DNA from: Trichodelitschia bisporula
Taxonomy: Eukaryota; Ascomycota; Dothideomycetes; Phaeotrichales; Phaeotrichaceae
DNA: 64,000 nucleotides
Reading direction: 5' to 3'
Assembly: GCA_010356995.1 (NCBI GenBank)
Contig: ML996705.1
Coordinates: forward strand, 248,001 to 312,000
Of the stretch, positions 41,740 to 53,900 are shown one piece after another. Below the pieces are notes generated by a model, which was not told the origin of the DNA, searched no databases, and was given only the letters and a program-made list of their open reading frames with translations. The position numbers and the translations under genes were made by a program. Within the stretch, counting starts at the first letter, position 1; each line of letters opens with the position of its first letter.

Positions 41740-43921
41740 GGATGTGGCTGTGCTGGTGGTGGTGATGTGACGAGGCATTAGCTAGGGCAGCGCAAGCATT
41801 GGATGGAGTACTGGGGCAGTGCATGGGTGTCTCTTGTTCTGCAACTAGATGTGTGATGTGTGAATAGTGAGTAGGGGTGGAGTAGCCTCCGCGCTTCCTG
41901 GTCTTCGTCTTGCGTCGTCCGTCCTGACTGATGATGAGTGACCAGGATCGAATGCAGCTGCGTCGTTCGTCCTAGCTGATGAGTGATCGCTTTCGGATAG
42001 AGCTGCATCGTCGTGAACATGGAATCCCAACCCTCCACCCTTCTCTTTTGTTTGAGTTTCGTCTCCCTCATCTGTTGAGGCTCATCTTCCCCCGTCACCA
42101 TTTCCGCACCAGAGTACCCCCGACCCGAGACAGGGCTGCCCACGGCGAGCTGAAAACGTTGCATTTAGCCCTAATGAACCTAAAATGGACAGTGTCGCTC
42201 CCTCAGAAAGCGCCTCGCAGCAGCGAAGAAAGAGTCCAAACAAGCCAGCCCGATACACGCCGCGCCGCCAGCTGCAGGCGCCATGCGGGCGATCGAGCCG
42301 CGCGGCGGGGAAGTTCGCAGCTCCGTCGATGGACGAAGGCCTGTGATGCACGATGTATCGCGTGGCGACGTGTTGGTGGCGGCTTGGAGTAGTGGAGAGG
42401 GCAAAAGAAGGGCGAGCACTTGCTGTATGAAGCTATTGAACGCGAATTGCTGCAGCTATCGCATAGTCCACGAAGCCGCGCCTAACCGTTCTCATCCTCA
42501 TCACCATCCTCAATCCCCTCCCCTCTCCCCCCCTCATCCCCGCCCCCACCCCCCGGCCCCCCGTCAACGGCCGCAGTCGTCGTGGCGCCGCCACATCTCG
42601 AACTTCAAGCTGAGGGCGCGCACAACGCGGCCAGGGCCCGCACGATGCAATACCACTAACCCTTGTAGCTTCGAGGAAACACATCGGCATCGCGGGCCCA
42701 GGTGCAGTGCGGTCACGCGTGGCGCCCGCAATAGTACCGTCAATGTTCCGCAAGGCTGGCGCCGCATGGAGGCGGTCGCACACAGTGTCTGCCACCCGGC
42801 TACGACACCTCTCCTCGCAGCGACTGCGCTCCCCATTGTCCGCGCGATCAGCGGCCGCATGCCCGCATCCGGCCCCAGGCGGGCCCTCAGCGACGCGGTG
42901 ACAGCTGACTTTCAGCCTGGCCGCCGCAAACTCCCCAATATCCCGAAATCACGGCCTTGCGAGACCCGCCTGAAGCTCAGAATACCGCACCTCACGACAG
43001 CGGTCCCACGCTTTCAAGCTCCCGCGCTGCGCGCTGCCATGAGCTTCACCGGTGCACCTGCCCGCGCCACCCCAATCCTCGCACGCCTCGCATCCCCTCC
43101 GCGCGCAACACAATACACCCGCGCCGTTTCCGCCCCCGGCAAACGTAGGCGCGCCCCGCCCGCAGGCGTCCCGTGGCTGGCTGGCGCGCGCCCGCGATGG
43201 GCAAGACATGCCGAATACAGGCCTATTCGCACATGCCGTAGTAACTTCGTAACATGTGCCTGCTTGGTGCTGCAGGATATGCTGCGCTTCTACCGTACCA
43301 TAGCAAGGCTCTCTGTGTTATGCGATCAACAGAGAAAGAAGCGGTGGTAGAAGCGCGCCTACCCCCCATGCCCCCGACCCCCGCTCCCATGCCCTTCGGG
43401 CCCCAGCCCACTCGGCACCTACCGCGCCCCCCGCCGACCGCCCCTCCCCCCCGCCGTCGGCGCACCGCAGGCAACTGCACCCCTCCCCTCCCCTCCCTCA
43501 CCTACCCCCCCCCGCACCGCCGGTGAGATCGGGCGTTGGGACCGGGGGCGTCGCGCAGAGAGGCTTGCGCATTGCGCGGGCCCGGCGCGAGTGGGCGGGC
43601 TGAGGGCCAGCTGGGTGGGACGCGATGGGTGCGCAACTGGCGTCTGTGACGCAGGCGGACGCAGGTGGGATGCGAACACGGTGGGCGCAGGAGTATATGA
43701 GTTGATGGCGCCCCCGGCGCGAGGTTGCTGCGAATTGACGTCGCTCGTTAATTTTTTACTTCGTGAAGGTTGAATTTGCGTGCACTGTTGGTTGTGTTCT
43801 GAGCGACCGAGAGCCGCATTTGCGCATTGAGAGAGAACAATTGGGGGCATACGGACGACGCGGAGCGGCGCGATACGATTCGGAAGCTTCACCATTACTG
43901 CCGCAAACACTGCCGCAAAGC
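41740..43921. other. Long GC-rich intergenic region
   Basis: About 2.2 kb. Long frames exist (for example 42283-43350 plus), but overlapping frames are open on both strands and their composition is repetitive Pro/Arg, so they look like GC artefacts. A degenerate repeat lies at 41911-42003. An orphan promoter or non-coding RNA cannot be ruled out. Confidence 0.45.
41911..42003. repeat. Degenerate tandem repeat of about 47 bp
   Basis: Two units (41911-41958 and 41959-42003) share TGCGTCGT.CGTCCT and GATGAGTGA, then a CGxxTxxxATxxAGC end. A third partial unit begins at 42004. Confidence 0.75.
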
Positions 43922-44701
43922 ATGGAGTTCGATGGTGAGCAGGAAGCTCAAGGCCACACGACATCCTCCCCACCAGAGCCAACCCCGCACCAAGAAGCCC
44001 CGCCGCCCATACTACCGCCTTCATACCTCTGGACCCGTCCACCGGCAGTCCTCCCAGGGCCCTACGATCACCCTTACTCGCCACGAGCCCAGGTGCCTTT
44101 AGATACAACCCCCACCATGCCCACCACCATGCCCACCACCATGCCCGTCACCATCCCTGCGCTGGCACCGCCGCCGCCCTGGCCCGTCATGCCGTTCGTG
44201 TCGTACCCGACCGTGCGCTTCATCCCTCCTCCTGGCGCTGAGACAGACGCCATCACAGGAGAAGCGACCACAACGACCGATGCCGGCTCAAAACTGGCCT
44301 TCCACGTCGGCCGGAAACCCCCCTCCCCCGACGACTACATACGCACCCCCGAGCTCACAACTTCAAGTCCGGACCTGGACTTCACGCCCCTGTCAGAGCG
44401 CGGGGTAACGGCGGGGCCCAAGGACGTGAGAGCGGACTTGGAGATGGATGACGGGGAGATTGAAGGTGCGAAGGGGAAGGCCAAATGGAATCCTGAGGTT
44501 GTGGAAAAGCCAGAGGCAAAGGAATCGAAGGAGGGCGTGACTGATGCCGCGATTGAGGACCTGCGGTGTACTGTCGAGTACATGCGTGTGGCGCCGGTGG
44601 ACGAAGCAGGTGCGCTGGCGCTCGTGCGAGGAAAGGTGTGGCGCGCGGGACGGCGAGGCCAGGGATGGAGGAGGCACCAATGGGTTGTGGAGGTGGGATA
44701 G
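43922..44701 (+). CDS. Proline-rich hypothetical protein
   Basis: A single-exon frame of 259 aa that I do not recognise. The N-terminal half is very Pro-rich with three near-repeats of TMPTT/TMPVT type and an aromatic cluster (APPPPWPVMPFVSYPTVRF). The C-terminal half is acidic then mixed, with DLEMDDGEIEGAKGK and a possible helix, AIEDLRCTVEYMRVAPVDEA. It has no signal peptide or membrane helix. The ATG at 43922 is preferred over an earlier in-frame one at 43763 because the sequence between looks like leader. The last residues, after ALALVRGKVWR, are low in complexity, so an unseen intron near the end is possible. Confidence 0.5.
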   Translation: MEFDGEQEAQGHTTSSPPEPTPHQEAPPPILPPSYLWTRPPAVLPGPYDHPYSPRAQVPLDTTPTMPTTMPTTMPVTIPALAPPPPWPVMPFVSYPTVRFIPPPGAETDAITGEATTTTDAGSKLAFHVGRKPPSPDDYIRTPELTTSSPDLDFTPLSERGVTAGPKDVRADLEMDDGEIEGAKGKAKWNPEVVEKPEAKESKEGVTDAAIEDLRCTVEYMRVAPVDEAGALALVRGKVWRAGRRGQGWRRHQWVVEVG

Positions 44702-44855
44702 AGGGGACGGTTGCGGCGTTGGGGTTCAAAATTGATGTTCGAGGCGTGATGACGGCGGGTACACTGGGAAGGGGGTGTGTCGTCTATCCACCCAGCGCGT
44801 TAGCTAGAGCAATAGGAAAACCTCATGGTGATCATTACATCTGCTCCGGCTCCCC

Positions 44856-45598
44856 TCACGCCGTAGCTTTGGCCAAGATCTCCTCCCGTTCAAGCACCTC
44901 GGGAGCAAAGCGGATCAGGAACACCGTCTTGCCGGGCCACATCTGCGCTGGGGCATCCTTGGCCGGATCTTCATTGGCCCAGTGCGCGCTGACTCCTTGC
45001 GTTGCGAAGCCGGCGCCGTCGCAAACGCCCTCAATAATGCCGGCCACGTAGGCAGCGCAGTTCAGCTGGCTCATCTCCCGTGGCACGCTGATGTAGCTGT
45101 TCACAAGCGGCTCATTGTCGCTTATCATATACTCAGCTGCGTTCGCAGCGCTGCGCTCGAGCGCATCAGCGGGACGGCCAAATAGATGTTTCCACAGTGT
45201 TGTCGTGATAAACTGGAGGAGAGGGAGAACGCGCACAGGACGCGCGGTTGAAGGCTGCGGCGCAGTGCGTGTGAGAAGGAGGTCGAGCAGACGGAGGCCA
45301 AGAGGGTAGCCCTGGAGGTTAAGTCTAGGAGGGTAAGCTGAATCCCAACTTCCGCTGAGGGTAGCGCTTACCGCTTCTCGAGATCCGCCACCCCAGTCAC
45401 CCGCCGTTGCGCGTAGCTGATCATCTCGACAAATAGATAGGCAAAGGACGCGCGGCTGAGCTCGGCCGTCCGCGTCCGGTTGAGGTTTCGGTCATAGATG
45501 GTCTTCTTGTTGGTTGGATATCGGAGGCCAGGGGACTGAGTACGTAGAGACTGTTGCGGAAGCGCAGTTTGGGGATTTTTGGAAGGTGGTTGGGTCAT
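44856..45598 (-). CDS. TRS31: TRAPP complex subunit TRS31
   Basis: This Bet3-family subunit of the TRAPP vesicle-tethering complex activates Ypt1/Rab1 at the Golgi. Two exons (45372-45598 and 44856-45324) with a 47-nt intron join EKR to LNLQGYPLGLRLLDLLL and give 231 aa. Family features include YDRNLNRTRTAELSRASFAY at the N-terminal core, LLQFITTTLWKHLFGRPADA, and CAAYVAGIIEGVCDGAGF, which is the Bet3-like C-terminal core. An upstream in-frame ATG at 45673 would give 256 aa. Its neighbours are functionally unrelated. Confidence 0.9.
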
Positions 45599-46719
45599 GC
45601 TGGCAGCGGGGATGCGGACAGATCCGCCCGCTGTAGAAGATGATGCACCAGAGAGAAAGAGCGTGCGAAACAAAGCGAACGAGGTGTTGAGCTGGGTTGC
45701 CTATGAGCGTGATCAGAATCGGCCTCTCTTACGTTTCGGTTCGAGCGACTGAGCTGAAAGCTGAAATACGCCGAGGTACCTGTGGAGAGCTGAATGCTAG
45801 TGTGTTCAGAAAGATATGCGGGTTTGAAGCCAATGGGCCGAAATCCTATGTGTTCTTGGTGTTGATGTGTGAGGAGACAGGGGAGTAGGCACTTCGGAGT
45901 TAGAGTCGTGCATGGTGATGACCGTCATCGTGGTGGTGAAGTACTCATATGATGACATAATCAGATTCCTGCCTTATCCCCACCTCTTTCAGCCTTGATG
46001 CCTTTTCCCCGCACCACATGGCTTAAGACGACGTCTGCTATGAACTGCGCATCAACCATCAAGCACCAATCGACCGTAAACTGGAATCTTACTGCACATC
46101 AGGCTGTGAGCAAACAAACTTTACGCCCATCTGGTGCTGCTCTTTCAATCTGATGCTCTACGGATGTATCTGCGAGACTCGTTCTCCTCTATGGCATCAT
46201 CTCAGCCTAGACTAGACTCCGAACGAGGCATTCAGCATCCATCATGCAGAAGGTCAGCGGCATCGTTTTGGCTGCATTGCAGCACCATTTGCATCCTCTT
46301 TACTCGCTGTGGCTTCGTTCGAGACTCCAGAAGCCCTTCTTTGGCTAAATTCTTGGCCTTTTAGCGGCATTTTCCGCCAGCTGAAAGAAAGTTCACTGAG
46401 GCACAACTGCATGTTCATCCCCTCACAATCTCATATGCTTAGAACACGTCCCCTTGGAGCACCCTCCGACATCTTTTCATCTACGGGGCTTTGTTCAGCT
46501 TGGCTGCCTTGTGCAGCACCGGTTGGTTGGGCTACGCCTGGAGAAGAGCGCCCCGCATGTACACAGCTCCACTTCGTACATCGCAGCTGAATGCGAGTCA
46601 GCCGCAGCGTAGTGTGCGGGGTTATACTGAGGTATCACCCAGCTATGGCATTCAAATACTTAAGAGCTGTTAGCATCCGATGCTGAGCTTCGACACTCTG
46701 ATCTTTACTCACATCAACC
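45599..46719. other. Divergent intergenic region TRS31/tyrosinase
   Basis: About 1.1 kb with no supported gene. It must contain both promoters. I saw no clear TATA box for the tyrosinase gene. Confidence 0.45.
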
Positions 46720-49050
46720 ATGGTTACCAACATCAAGACCACCGGTGTGAATCCGCCAAGCGATACCAGCAGGCTCAGTAGGCAGATTTCACCCTTCACA
46801 GTCACCCTTACCTAACTGAATAGTTCCCGTCCCTGTCAGGCGTGAAATCCGCGATCTCCAGGCCAACTTCCCAGATCAATGGAACCTCTTCATTCTTGGC
46901 CTGGCGGCCTTCCAGAAGCTACCCGCATCAGACCCCATGTCCTATTACCAGCTTTCCGGTATCCATGGCAGGCCCTTCAGGTCGTGGAACGACGTCAAGG
47001 GACTTGATGACTTTGGCGATTTTGGTGGCTACTGCACACACAGCTCTGTCGTCTTCCTGACCTGGCACCGCCCATTCCTTGCTCTATATGAGCAAGCCCT
47101 GTACAATGCGGTTCAAGCGCAGGCGTCTCTGTTCCCTGAGGCGCAGCGCTCCCGTTGGCTCAAAGCGGCCTCCGATTTCCGCATGCCGTACTACGACTGG
47201 ACCCAAACTGCCTCAGGCATCGCCTATCCGGACGTGTTCGGCGCCAAAAATATCTCGGTCATTCAGACGGATGGTGTCAAGAGGCCAGTTCCGAATCCGC
47301 TCTACAACTTCAACTTCAGACCCGCAGCTGCTCCCGCGAATGAACTGGGCCAGTGGTCCACGCACTCCACCACTGTCCGGTATCCCACTCGGGGCGACTC
47401 CGATAATGGCGCCGTGAGGGATGCCATCCAGAACGAATATGAGCATATCCGTGGCAATGTGGCCCTGTTGCTGCTTCAGTACGCCCGATACAACGCCGTC
47501 AGCAACAACCGATGGCTCCGGAACGAGAAGCCCGGGGAGTACGGGAGCCTCGAAAACATTCACGACAACTTGCACGACACCATCGGCGGAAACGGGAACA
47601 TGAGTGCCTTGGAGGTATCAGCCTTTGATCCCATCTTCTGGCTGCACCACACCAACGTCGATCGCCTGTGGGCCATCTGGGGAGACCTGAACCCTAACAG
47701 CTATGTTGAGGCGGGAACCACCAGACAAAGCAGCTTCACTATGGCAGCTGGGTCGACCCAGGATGCCACCACGCCCCTGAAGCCGTTCTGGGACAAGACG
47801 GGCACCAGGTTCTACACTTCGAATGATGTCAAGTCGACCAAGACCTTTGGCTACGCCTATCCGGAAACGCAAGCCTGGAACCACGATACGGTGCCTAAGT
47901 ATCAGGCTGCACTGGTAGAGACGGTTAAGAAGCTATTCGGCGACGGTAACACAGTGAAGGACTTTCTTGCGCGCGCTGGTGCCCCTACCCAGCGGAATTT
48001 CGCCCTCGCGCGCCAGGTCGTGACCAAGGATGTGGAGTTGCCCGACATCATGGAAAAACGGACTGCTCCCGTGACGAACGACGATGAACCCATGGTCGGA
48101 GTGAGCGTACCATCCGCTCCTCCTTCGGCCGCTGGCCCCAAACGACGTGTTCTTGCGCCGAGTGACGATGTAACGCCCGTTCCTCCCGTTCCAGAATTCA
48201 GCCGTGCTCCCGCGCCAACTGACGATGGTCCCATGGTCGGGGTGACCGTACCCAGCGCTCCTCCTTCGGCCGCTGGTCCCAAACGACGTGTTCTTGCGCC
48301 GAGTGACGATGTAACGCCCATCCCTCCTGTTCCAGATTTCAGACGTGCTGCCCCGGTGCCGCACGATGACCCTGCAACGCCCATCCCTCCCGTTGTAGAT
48401 ATCAAACAGGCACAAAAGCCTCTTGCGCCCGGAGATGATGGGGAGGATATAATTGTGGACGCAAACCGTACGTTTTGCACGTTTTTGGCTTTAGTTATCA
48501 CTAACACGCCCCAGCAATCCCGGAAAAGTTCTCAAATCTCTTGAAAGAGTACCGTCAGTGGGTTGCCAACTTGCGTGTCCAAAAGCACGCGCTCAACACG
48601 ACGTTCCGCGTCTTTGTGTTCCTCGGCGACTTCGACCCGAACCCGGAAACCTGGCCCTTCGAAAAGAACATGGTCGGCCGCTTCGCTGTGCTCGGACGCG
48701 GCGAGGACACGAGCTGCGCCAAGTGTCGGAATGACCAACAGGAGGAGCTGGTGGTAACGGGCACAGTATCGCTCACCACGTCTCTGCTCGGCGAGATGGT
48801 TGGAGGGGATCTGGAGAGCCTAGAACCCGAAGTCGTCGTCCCGTATTTGCAGCGTCAGCTGCACTGGCGCGTCCAGACCATCACAGGCGATGAGGTGCCG
48901 CGGGATTCAGTTGCAGATCTTAAGGTCAGCGTGATCAGCGCGAAGGTGGTGGTTGGCGACGATGGCATTCAGCGGACCGGCGAGTGGGACGTGCACACGG
49001 AGGTCACGGACGGGCGCCCGGCTGGTCTCACTGAGGGAGATCCGATTTAG
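46720..49050 (+). CDS. Tyrosinase (polyphenol oxidase) with duplicated linker
   Basis: This type 3 copper monophenol oxidase is likely involved in melanin or phenol oxidation. Three exons (46720-46777, 46824-48467, 48515-49050) give 745 aa. The CuA ligands are in SGIHGRPF, GYCTHSSVVF (the CxH pair typical of the Cys-His thioether) and TWHRPFLALYEQAL. The CuB ligands are in ENIHDNLHDTIGG and FDPIFWLHHTNVDRLWAIW. There is no signal peptide, as in other cytosolic fungal tyrosinases. Between the catalytic core and the C-terminal domain (TFRVFVFLGDF, WRVQTITGDEVPRDSV) sits a Pro-rich linker of about 130 residues made of repeats. Fungal tyrosinases are usually activated by cleavage before this C-terminal cap. 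The linker has two PKRRVLAP sites. Confidence 0.93.
48085..48366 (+). repeat. Two 141-bp tandem repeats coding the tyrosinase linker
   Basis: Units at about 48085-48225 and 48226-48366 each encode 47 residues, including PMVGVxVPSAPPSAAGPKRR and VLAPSDDVTPxPPVP. They differ by few bases, and a partial third unit (ATPIPPVVDI) follows. Near identity suggests recent unequal exchange. Confidence 0.9.
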
Positions 49051-49758
49051 ATTGCAAAACGGGCATCTTGATGTTTGAAGTCTGATGCTTGCGATTTGTT
49101 GTCGTTGTGGTTTGCAGAGCAGGCAGACACAGTCATTTGGTATCTAATTGGGATATCGTAAAGGCAATTCATGCTTGAATTTATTCCTCATCGTTCGCTT
49201 TAATTATCACGTGTAAAGTCTGGGGTAACGGAACGGACTGGCGAATGACGTCAACTAGTTCTACTGGCCAGGATTCCCCATGCTCAAAAGCTGACGGCGA
49301 AATGTAATCGTGAGAGTACTGAACTCAACTCAGCCTGTTCCGGTCGACAAGCTTTTTACAGAGAGCTCGAAGTTGGGGCATGGACATCCTTAGGCTTACT
49401 CAGAGTGCGTGGGGATATACAATCAGCCATTGGCCTCATTCTCTGCACGCAATGCTGCGTGAGAAGAGAATTTGCAACGCCCATGCTGGGGGTGTTGCAT
49501 GGAACAAGAGTCGAGGCACATGCATCTCCGCCGTCACCATCGACATGCATTGGACTGTATCATTCGCTTTTGTGGTCGCTTTACGGATGTAGTGATGGGC
49601 GATGGGCGATGCGCCGTGCTTTCTGGTTCTATTTCCACAAACTCCCGAGATAGCAGCGAGATAGTGGCAGCTTGCAGGCCTTGCCAATGCTTAGATTTCG
49701 AGTCAAGTCGGGTCAATTAGGGTTTATGGTGCTATGGTATCATCTTGTCCACACGATA

Positions 49759-49811
<53 letters not shown>

Positions 49812-50974
49812 CTTCATCTACATCTCCGTCTCCGTCTCTCTCTCACTCTGTCGTTCCTACGTGGGTAGTCGCTTCGTATTCACACCGTCCGCTTTGCTTC
49901 CCCGCTCCTTGTCCGCAGCCCTTGACCCATTCTCGCCTTGTCTCCGTTTATCCCTGCTCGCCAAGGCTCAAATCAGCGAGGGGCGAAGACATCGTCATGT
50001 GTAATTGGCCAAAATAGTGCCGGTGGCGCTCGGCGCCAAGATGATCCATTCCGACCGAACTTCTCGACGGGGTCACGGACCCGCTGTATGCGTAAGTCAC
50101 TGCTCGCAAGTCACTTGGTAGCGAAAGGCGGCCTTCACCATCCGTACCGATCACCCCCATATTCTGTCTCTTCTGAATCTCAACTCGTGAGCTTTCACTG
50201 TTGGCAACCTGCCACTACTGTACCTTCACTCACAATTCAGACGATTCATTCCCCCCCCCCAAATATCCTCTTCATTTATACAGATCTCTCTCCCCCTCAA
50301 AAATTCCTCAACAGCTTTCGTCATCTCTACTGTATCCAGATTTTTGTTCACCAACTCTTCAAGTGTCCTCACATCCGTCATCCATTTGCCCCCAACACTT
50401 CCTTACTAGCCGCTAGCCTTCCCCAAGCCTTATCGAGCAAGGCGTGGCTCCGCCGTGCATCAAGACTCTGGACACCAAACCGCTCGGCAAGCCCAGTACG
50501 TACTCGACAACTCAAGAGAAAAGCATCAAGAAGAAGTCAAGACAACTCCAAGCTCAGCAGCTCTTGGCTCGCCTATGTATGTCAATCTTCCGCACGTTGC
50601 CTTGATCAGCGTTAAACCACCCGAAAAGCACAGGCGTTGAGATCCTCTGCGCCTATTCGCTGGCGCGTCAGCCAAAATAGCTTCCCTTCTCCACTGCTCT
50701 CTTCCCAACTCCCACACCCGCCCGTCCTCCCTCTCGGTTGCAACTCGCGATTTCGAGACACAAACATCTCGCCCCGCCACTTTCACGACTGTCGCCACCT
50801 CAAACTACTAAATACTTTAGCTGTGGGGAGCGGCGACTGGGCGCGACCTTGATCCTCCATGCACCAACCCTTCCTCCCGCACTTCACATCAAGAGAGGCT
50901 GAGAGGAGTGGTGGTTCCGTTCTACTACCTTCATTAGGAATACATTCTGACACTCCACCGTCAGCACCGTCGCA
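49051..50974. other. Intergenic region and long pyrimidine-rich leader of NHA1
   Basis: About 1.9 kb without a supported gene. A CT microsatellite (49767-49808) starts more than 1 kb of pyrimidine-rich sequence that runs to the NHA1 start and is probably its promoter and leader. Confidence 0.5.
49767..49808. repeat. CT dinucleotide microsatellite
   Basis: About 21 CT/TC units with no interruption after the first few bases. It resembles the tract at 25212-25237 in both sequence and placement before a long pyrimidine-rich leader. Confidence 0.95.
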
Positions 50975-53900
50975 ATGGCCTGGGAGCACCTCGAGGTCAA
51001 CCGGCCGCACCTGGTCTACATCATCCTCGGCGGCTTCACGAGCCTCTTCATGCTCTGTTCCTCCGTCTTCAAGGAGCGCTTCTACATCGGCGAAGCTACC
51101 GTTGCCACCATCTGCGGTATCATCTTTGGGCCGCTCGCGGCAAACCTGATCAACCCAGACGACTGGGGCAACACGGATCAAATAACCCTCGAGTTCTGCC
51201 GCATCGTCCTCGTAGTCCAATGCTTTGCCGTCGGGGTCGAATTGCCCAAGTCATACATGGAGAAGCACTGGAAGTCGGTGACCATGCTGCTGATACCTGT
51301 CATGACGTTTGGCTGGCTCATGACGAGCCTCTTCGTCTGGTGGCTGTTTCGCTCCCATCTCAACTGGCTGGACAGTCTCGCAATCGCGGCGTGTGTCACG
51401 GCCACGGATCCCGTCCTAGCGTCATCCGTCGTTGGTAAGGGCAAATTTGCGAAGCGCGTCCCAAAGCATCTGCGTGACCTGCTGTCGGCTGAGTCCGGCT
51501 GCAACGACGGCATGGCGTTTCCGTTCATCTACCTGGCCATCTACACCATCCGCTACAAACACGAGCCGAGCCACCTCGCGTTGCACTGGTTTTGCTACAC
51601 GATCCTTTACGAGTGCGTCTTTGGTGCCATCTTCGGTGTCGTCATCGGGTACGCGGCGCGCCGTGCCATCCGCCTCGCTCACGAGAGGGACCTGATCGAT
51701 CGCGAGAGCTTCCTAGTCTTCTACTTCGTGCTTGCACTCTTTTGCGCCGGCTCGGGTAGCATTCTCGGCATGGACGACTTGCTCATTGGCTTTGCCTGCG
51801 GTGTCGGCTTTAGCAACGACGGTTGGTTCCAGGAGAAGACGGAAGAGGCGCATGTCTCCAACGTTATCGACCTGCTGATCAATTTGGCCTTTTTCGTCTA
51901 TTTTGGCACCATCATTCCGTGGTCCCAGTACAGCTCGGCTGTCATCGGCACGTCTGCCTGGAGGCTTGTTGTGCTGGCCATATTCGTCCTTCTTTTCCGT
52001 CGTATTCCCATTATGATGATGCTGAAGCCTGTCATTCCCGACATCAAAACCTGGCGAGAGGCCCTGTTTGCGGGCCACTTTGGACCCATCGGTGTCGGCG
52101 CTCTGTTCGTTGCCATTCTCGCTCGTGCTGAGCTGGAGACGGAGTCAACCACTCCCTTGGCTAAGCTCCCGGAGCCTGGATTTGAGCACATGAACATTAT
52201 CGAGCTGATCTGGCCTATTACGTCGTTTCTGGTCATCTGTTCTATCGTCGTTCACGGCTCGTCCATCGCCGTCTTCACGCTCGGAAAGCATATCAACACC
52301 CTGACACTAACCTTCTCGTATACTCAAGGGGTAGAAGAGGGGCCGAACTGGATGGACCGTCTCCCGCGCATCCAGTCGCGCTCCAAAAGTTCCATGTCCA
52401 TGCGCCGGCCAGAAGACACCGAGTCGTCCATGGACGAAAAGCCAGAGGGAGCGTTTTCACTTCCGACCGACTTTCTGCGTCGCCAGAAGGAACCGGAGCA
52501 GGGCGGCAGCCGGCCATCCAGCGTACGACCACACCGGCGCAAGAAGTGGGATGCTGGAATCGGTCCCGGTGGTCCCATTAGTCAGTCAGCTATTGCACCG
52601 CAACCGCGCAACCTTGACCACTCCGACGTGCCTGATTCGCATCCGACGGACTCTGAGACGTTGGCAGTGCATAGCGAGGAGATGCAAGGCGGCGGTGAAC
52701 GGCGCACAAGCGCTGTTGCGCAAGAGGCTTATCTGGAGGGTAGCCAGCTCGTCCTGGAGGATTCCGATGGCAATGTTCTGGCCGTACGCGATATGAACGC
52801 CGATGAGCCTGCGAAGGAGCGTGAGCGCCATGCAAAGAAGGAGAGCAAAAAGGCGGCCTCTAGTAATCTCGTAGACGAGGCGGAGAATAAGGAAAAAGAG
52901 GCCGAAGAAAGCGACAGCGTTCCTCAGCTCAAAGCGCCCGAAGCCCCGGCATCAGCATGGCGTAATATGCAAAAGCGTATGGAGAGTTTTAGCGGCCTTC
53001 GCAAGCACGAAGACAACACTGCTGGTCCTAGCAACAAAGGGCAGCGTAAGCGCGGCCCTGCCCTCGCCTACCAGTTCGGTAACACCATTATCGTCGAGGA
53101 CGAAGACGGAGAAGTGCTTAAGAAGTACGACATTCCTGCCACCAATCGCCCCGGCCCGGCCCGTCCTGGCAGCTTTGCTGATCCGACTCGTGCGCTCCAA
53201 CGCATGGGTACATGGGTGGGCTTGGGTGGCGAAGCACAGGGCAAGGACGCCACCGCTACTGCTGCGGAACCCAAGCGGGAAGAGGATGATGACGATCATC
53301 GCATTCGCTTCAAGGCTGGTGGCCGACGTATGAGTAAGGCCGAGTTCATTGAGCAGATTCAGACCCTAGATCCCAAAGCGCGGGCCCGCGCCATTGCGGC
53401 TTCTGATGCGCCCGAGGCTGTCAAGCGTGAAGCAGTGGTGGAGACGGGAGCAGCGATTGCGAAACCAGCGCCGGCACATGCCACTGCTTCCAGCTCGTCG
53501 TCGGATGCCGGTAGGCCGATAAGTCCTGAGGGCCTTGCTACCACCGAATCAGCCACTGACATTCCGTTCCACCCCATCGGCCAGACGCTCGCGAACTTCT
53601 CGATGGAGGGACGTGGAGAGACTGCAGCTCAGCGCCGGAGGCGCGAAGCTGCAACATCCATTGGGCCGACGAGTGACGAAGATGACGAGCGGCCTGGCCG
53701 GGCGGCGGAGCGCCCTGCGGTGAGCCAGCGGCGCCTGTCGCCCAAGACAGCACCTGCTTCCGGTTCGTTTTCGGTCGGTACCAGTGCCGGGAAGCAGCCT
53801 GCCAACTTCCTCGAGGAGGGGGAGACGATGGCGGAGCGACGTCGGCGGCAGGCTGCGTTAGGGTTGTCGAAGGACGATGATAGCAGCAGCTCCGACGAGG

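Noticed and set aside
42283-43350. 355-codon open frame on the plus strand
   Set aside because: Other frames on both strands are open over the same DNA, the composition is Arg/Pro/Ala-driven and no motif is present.
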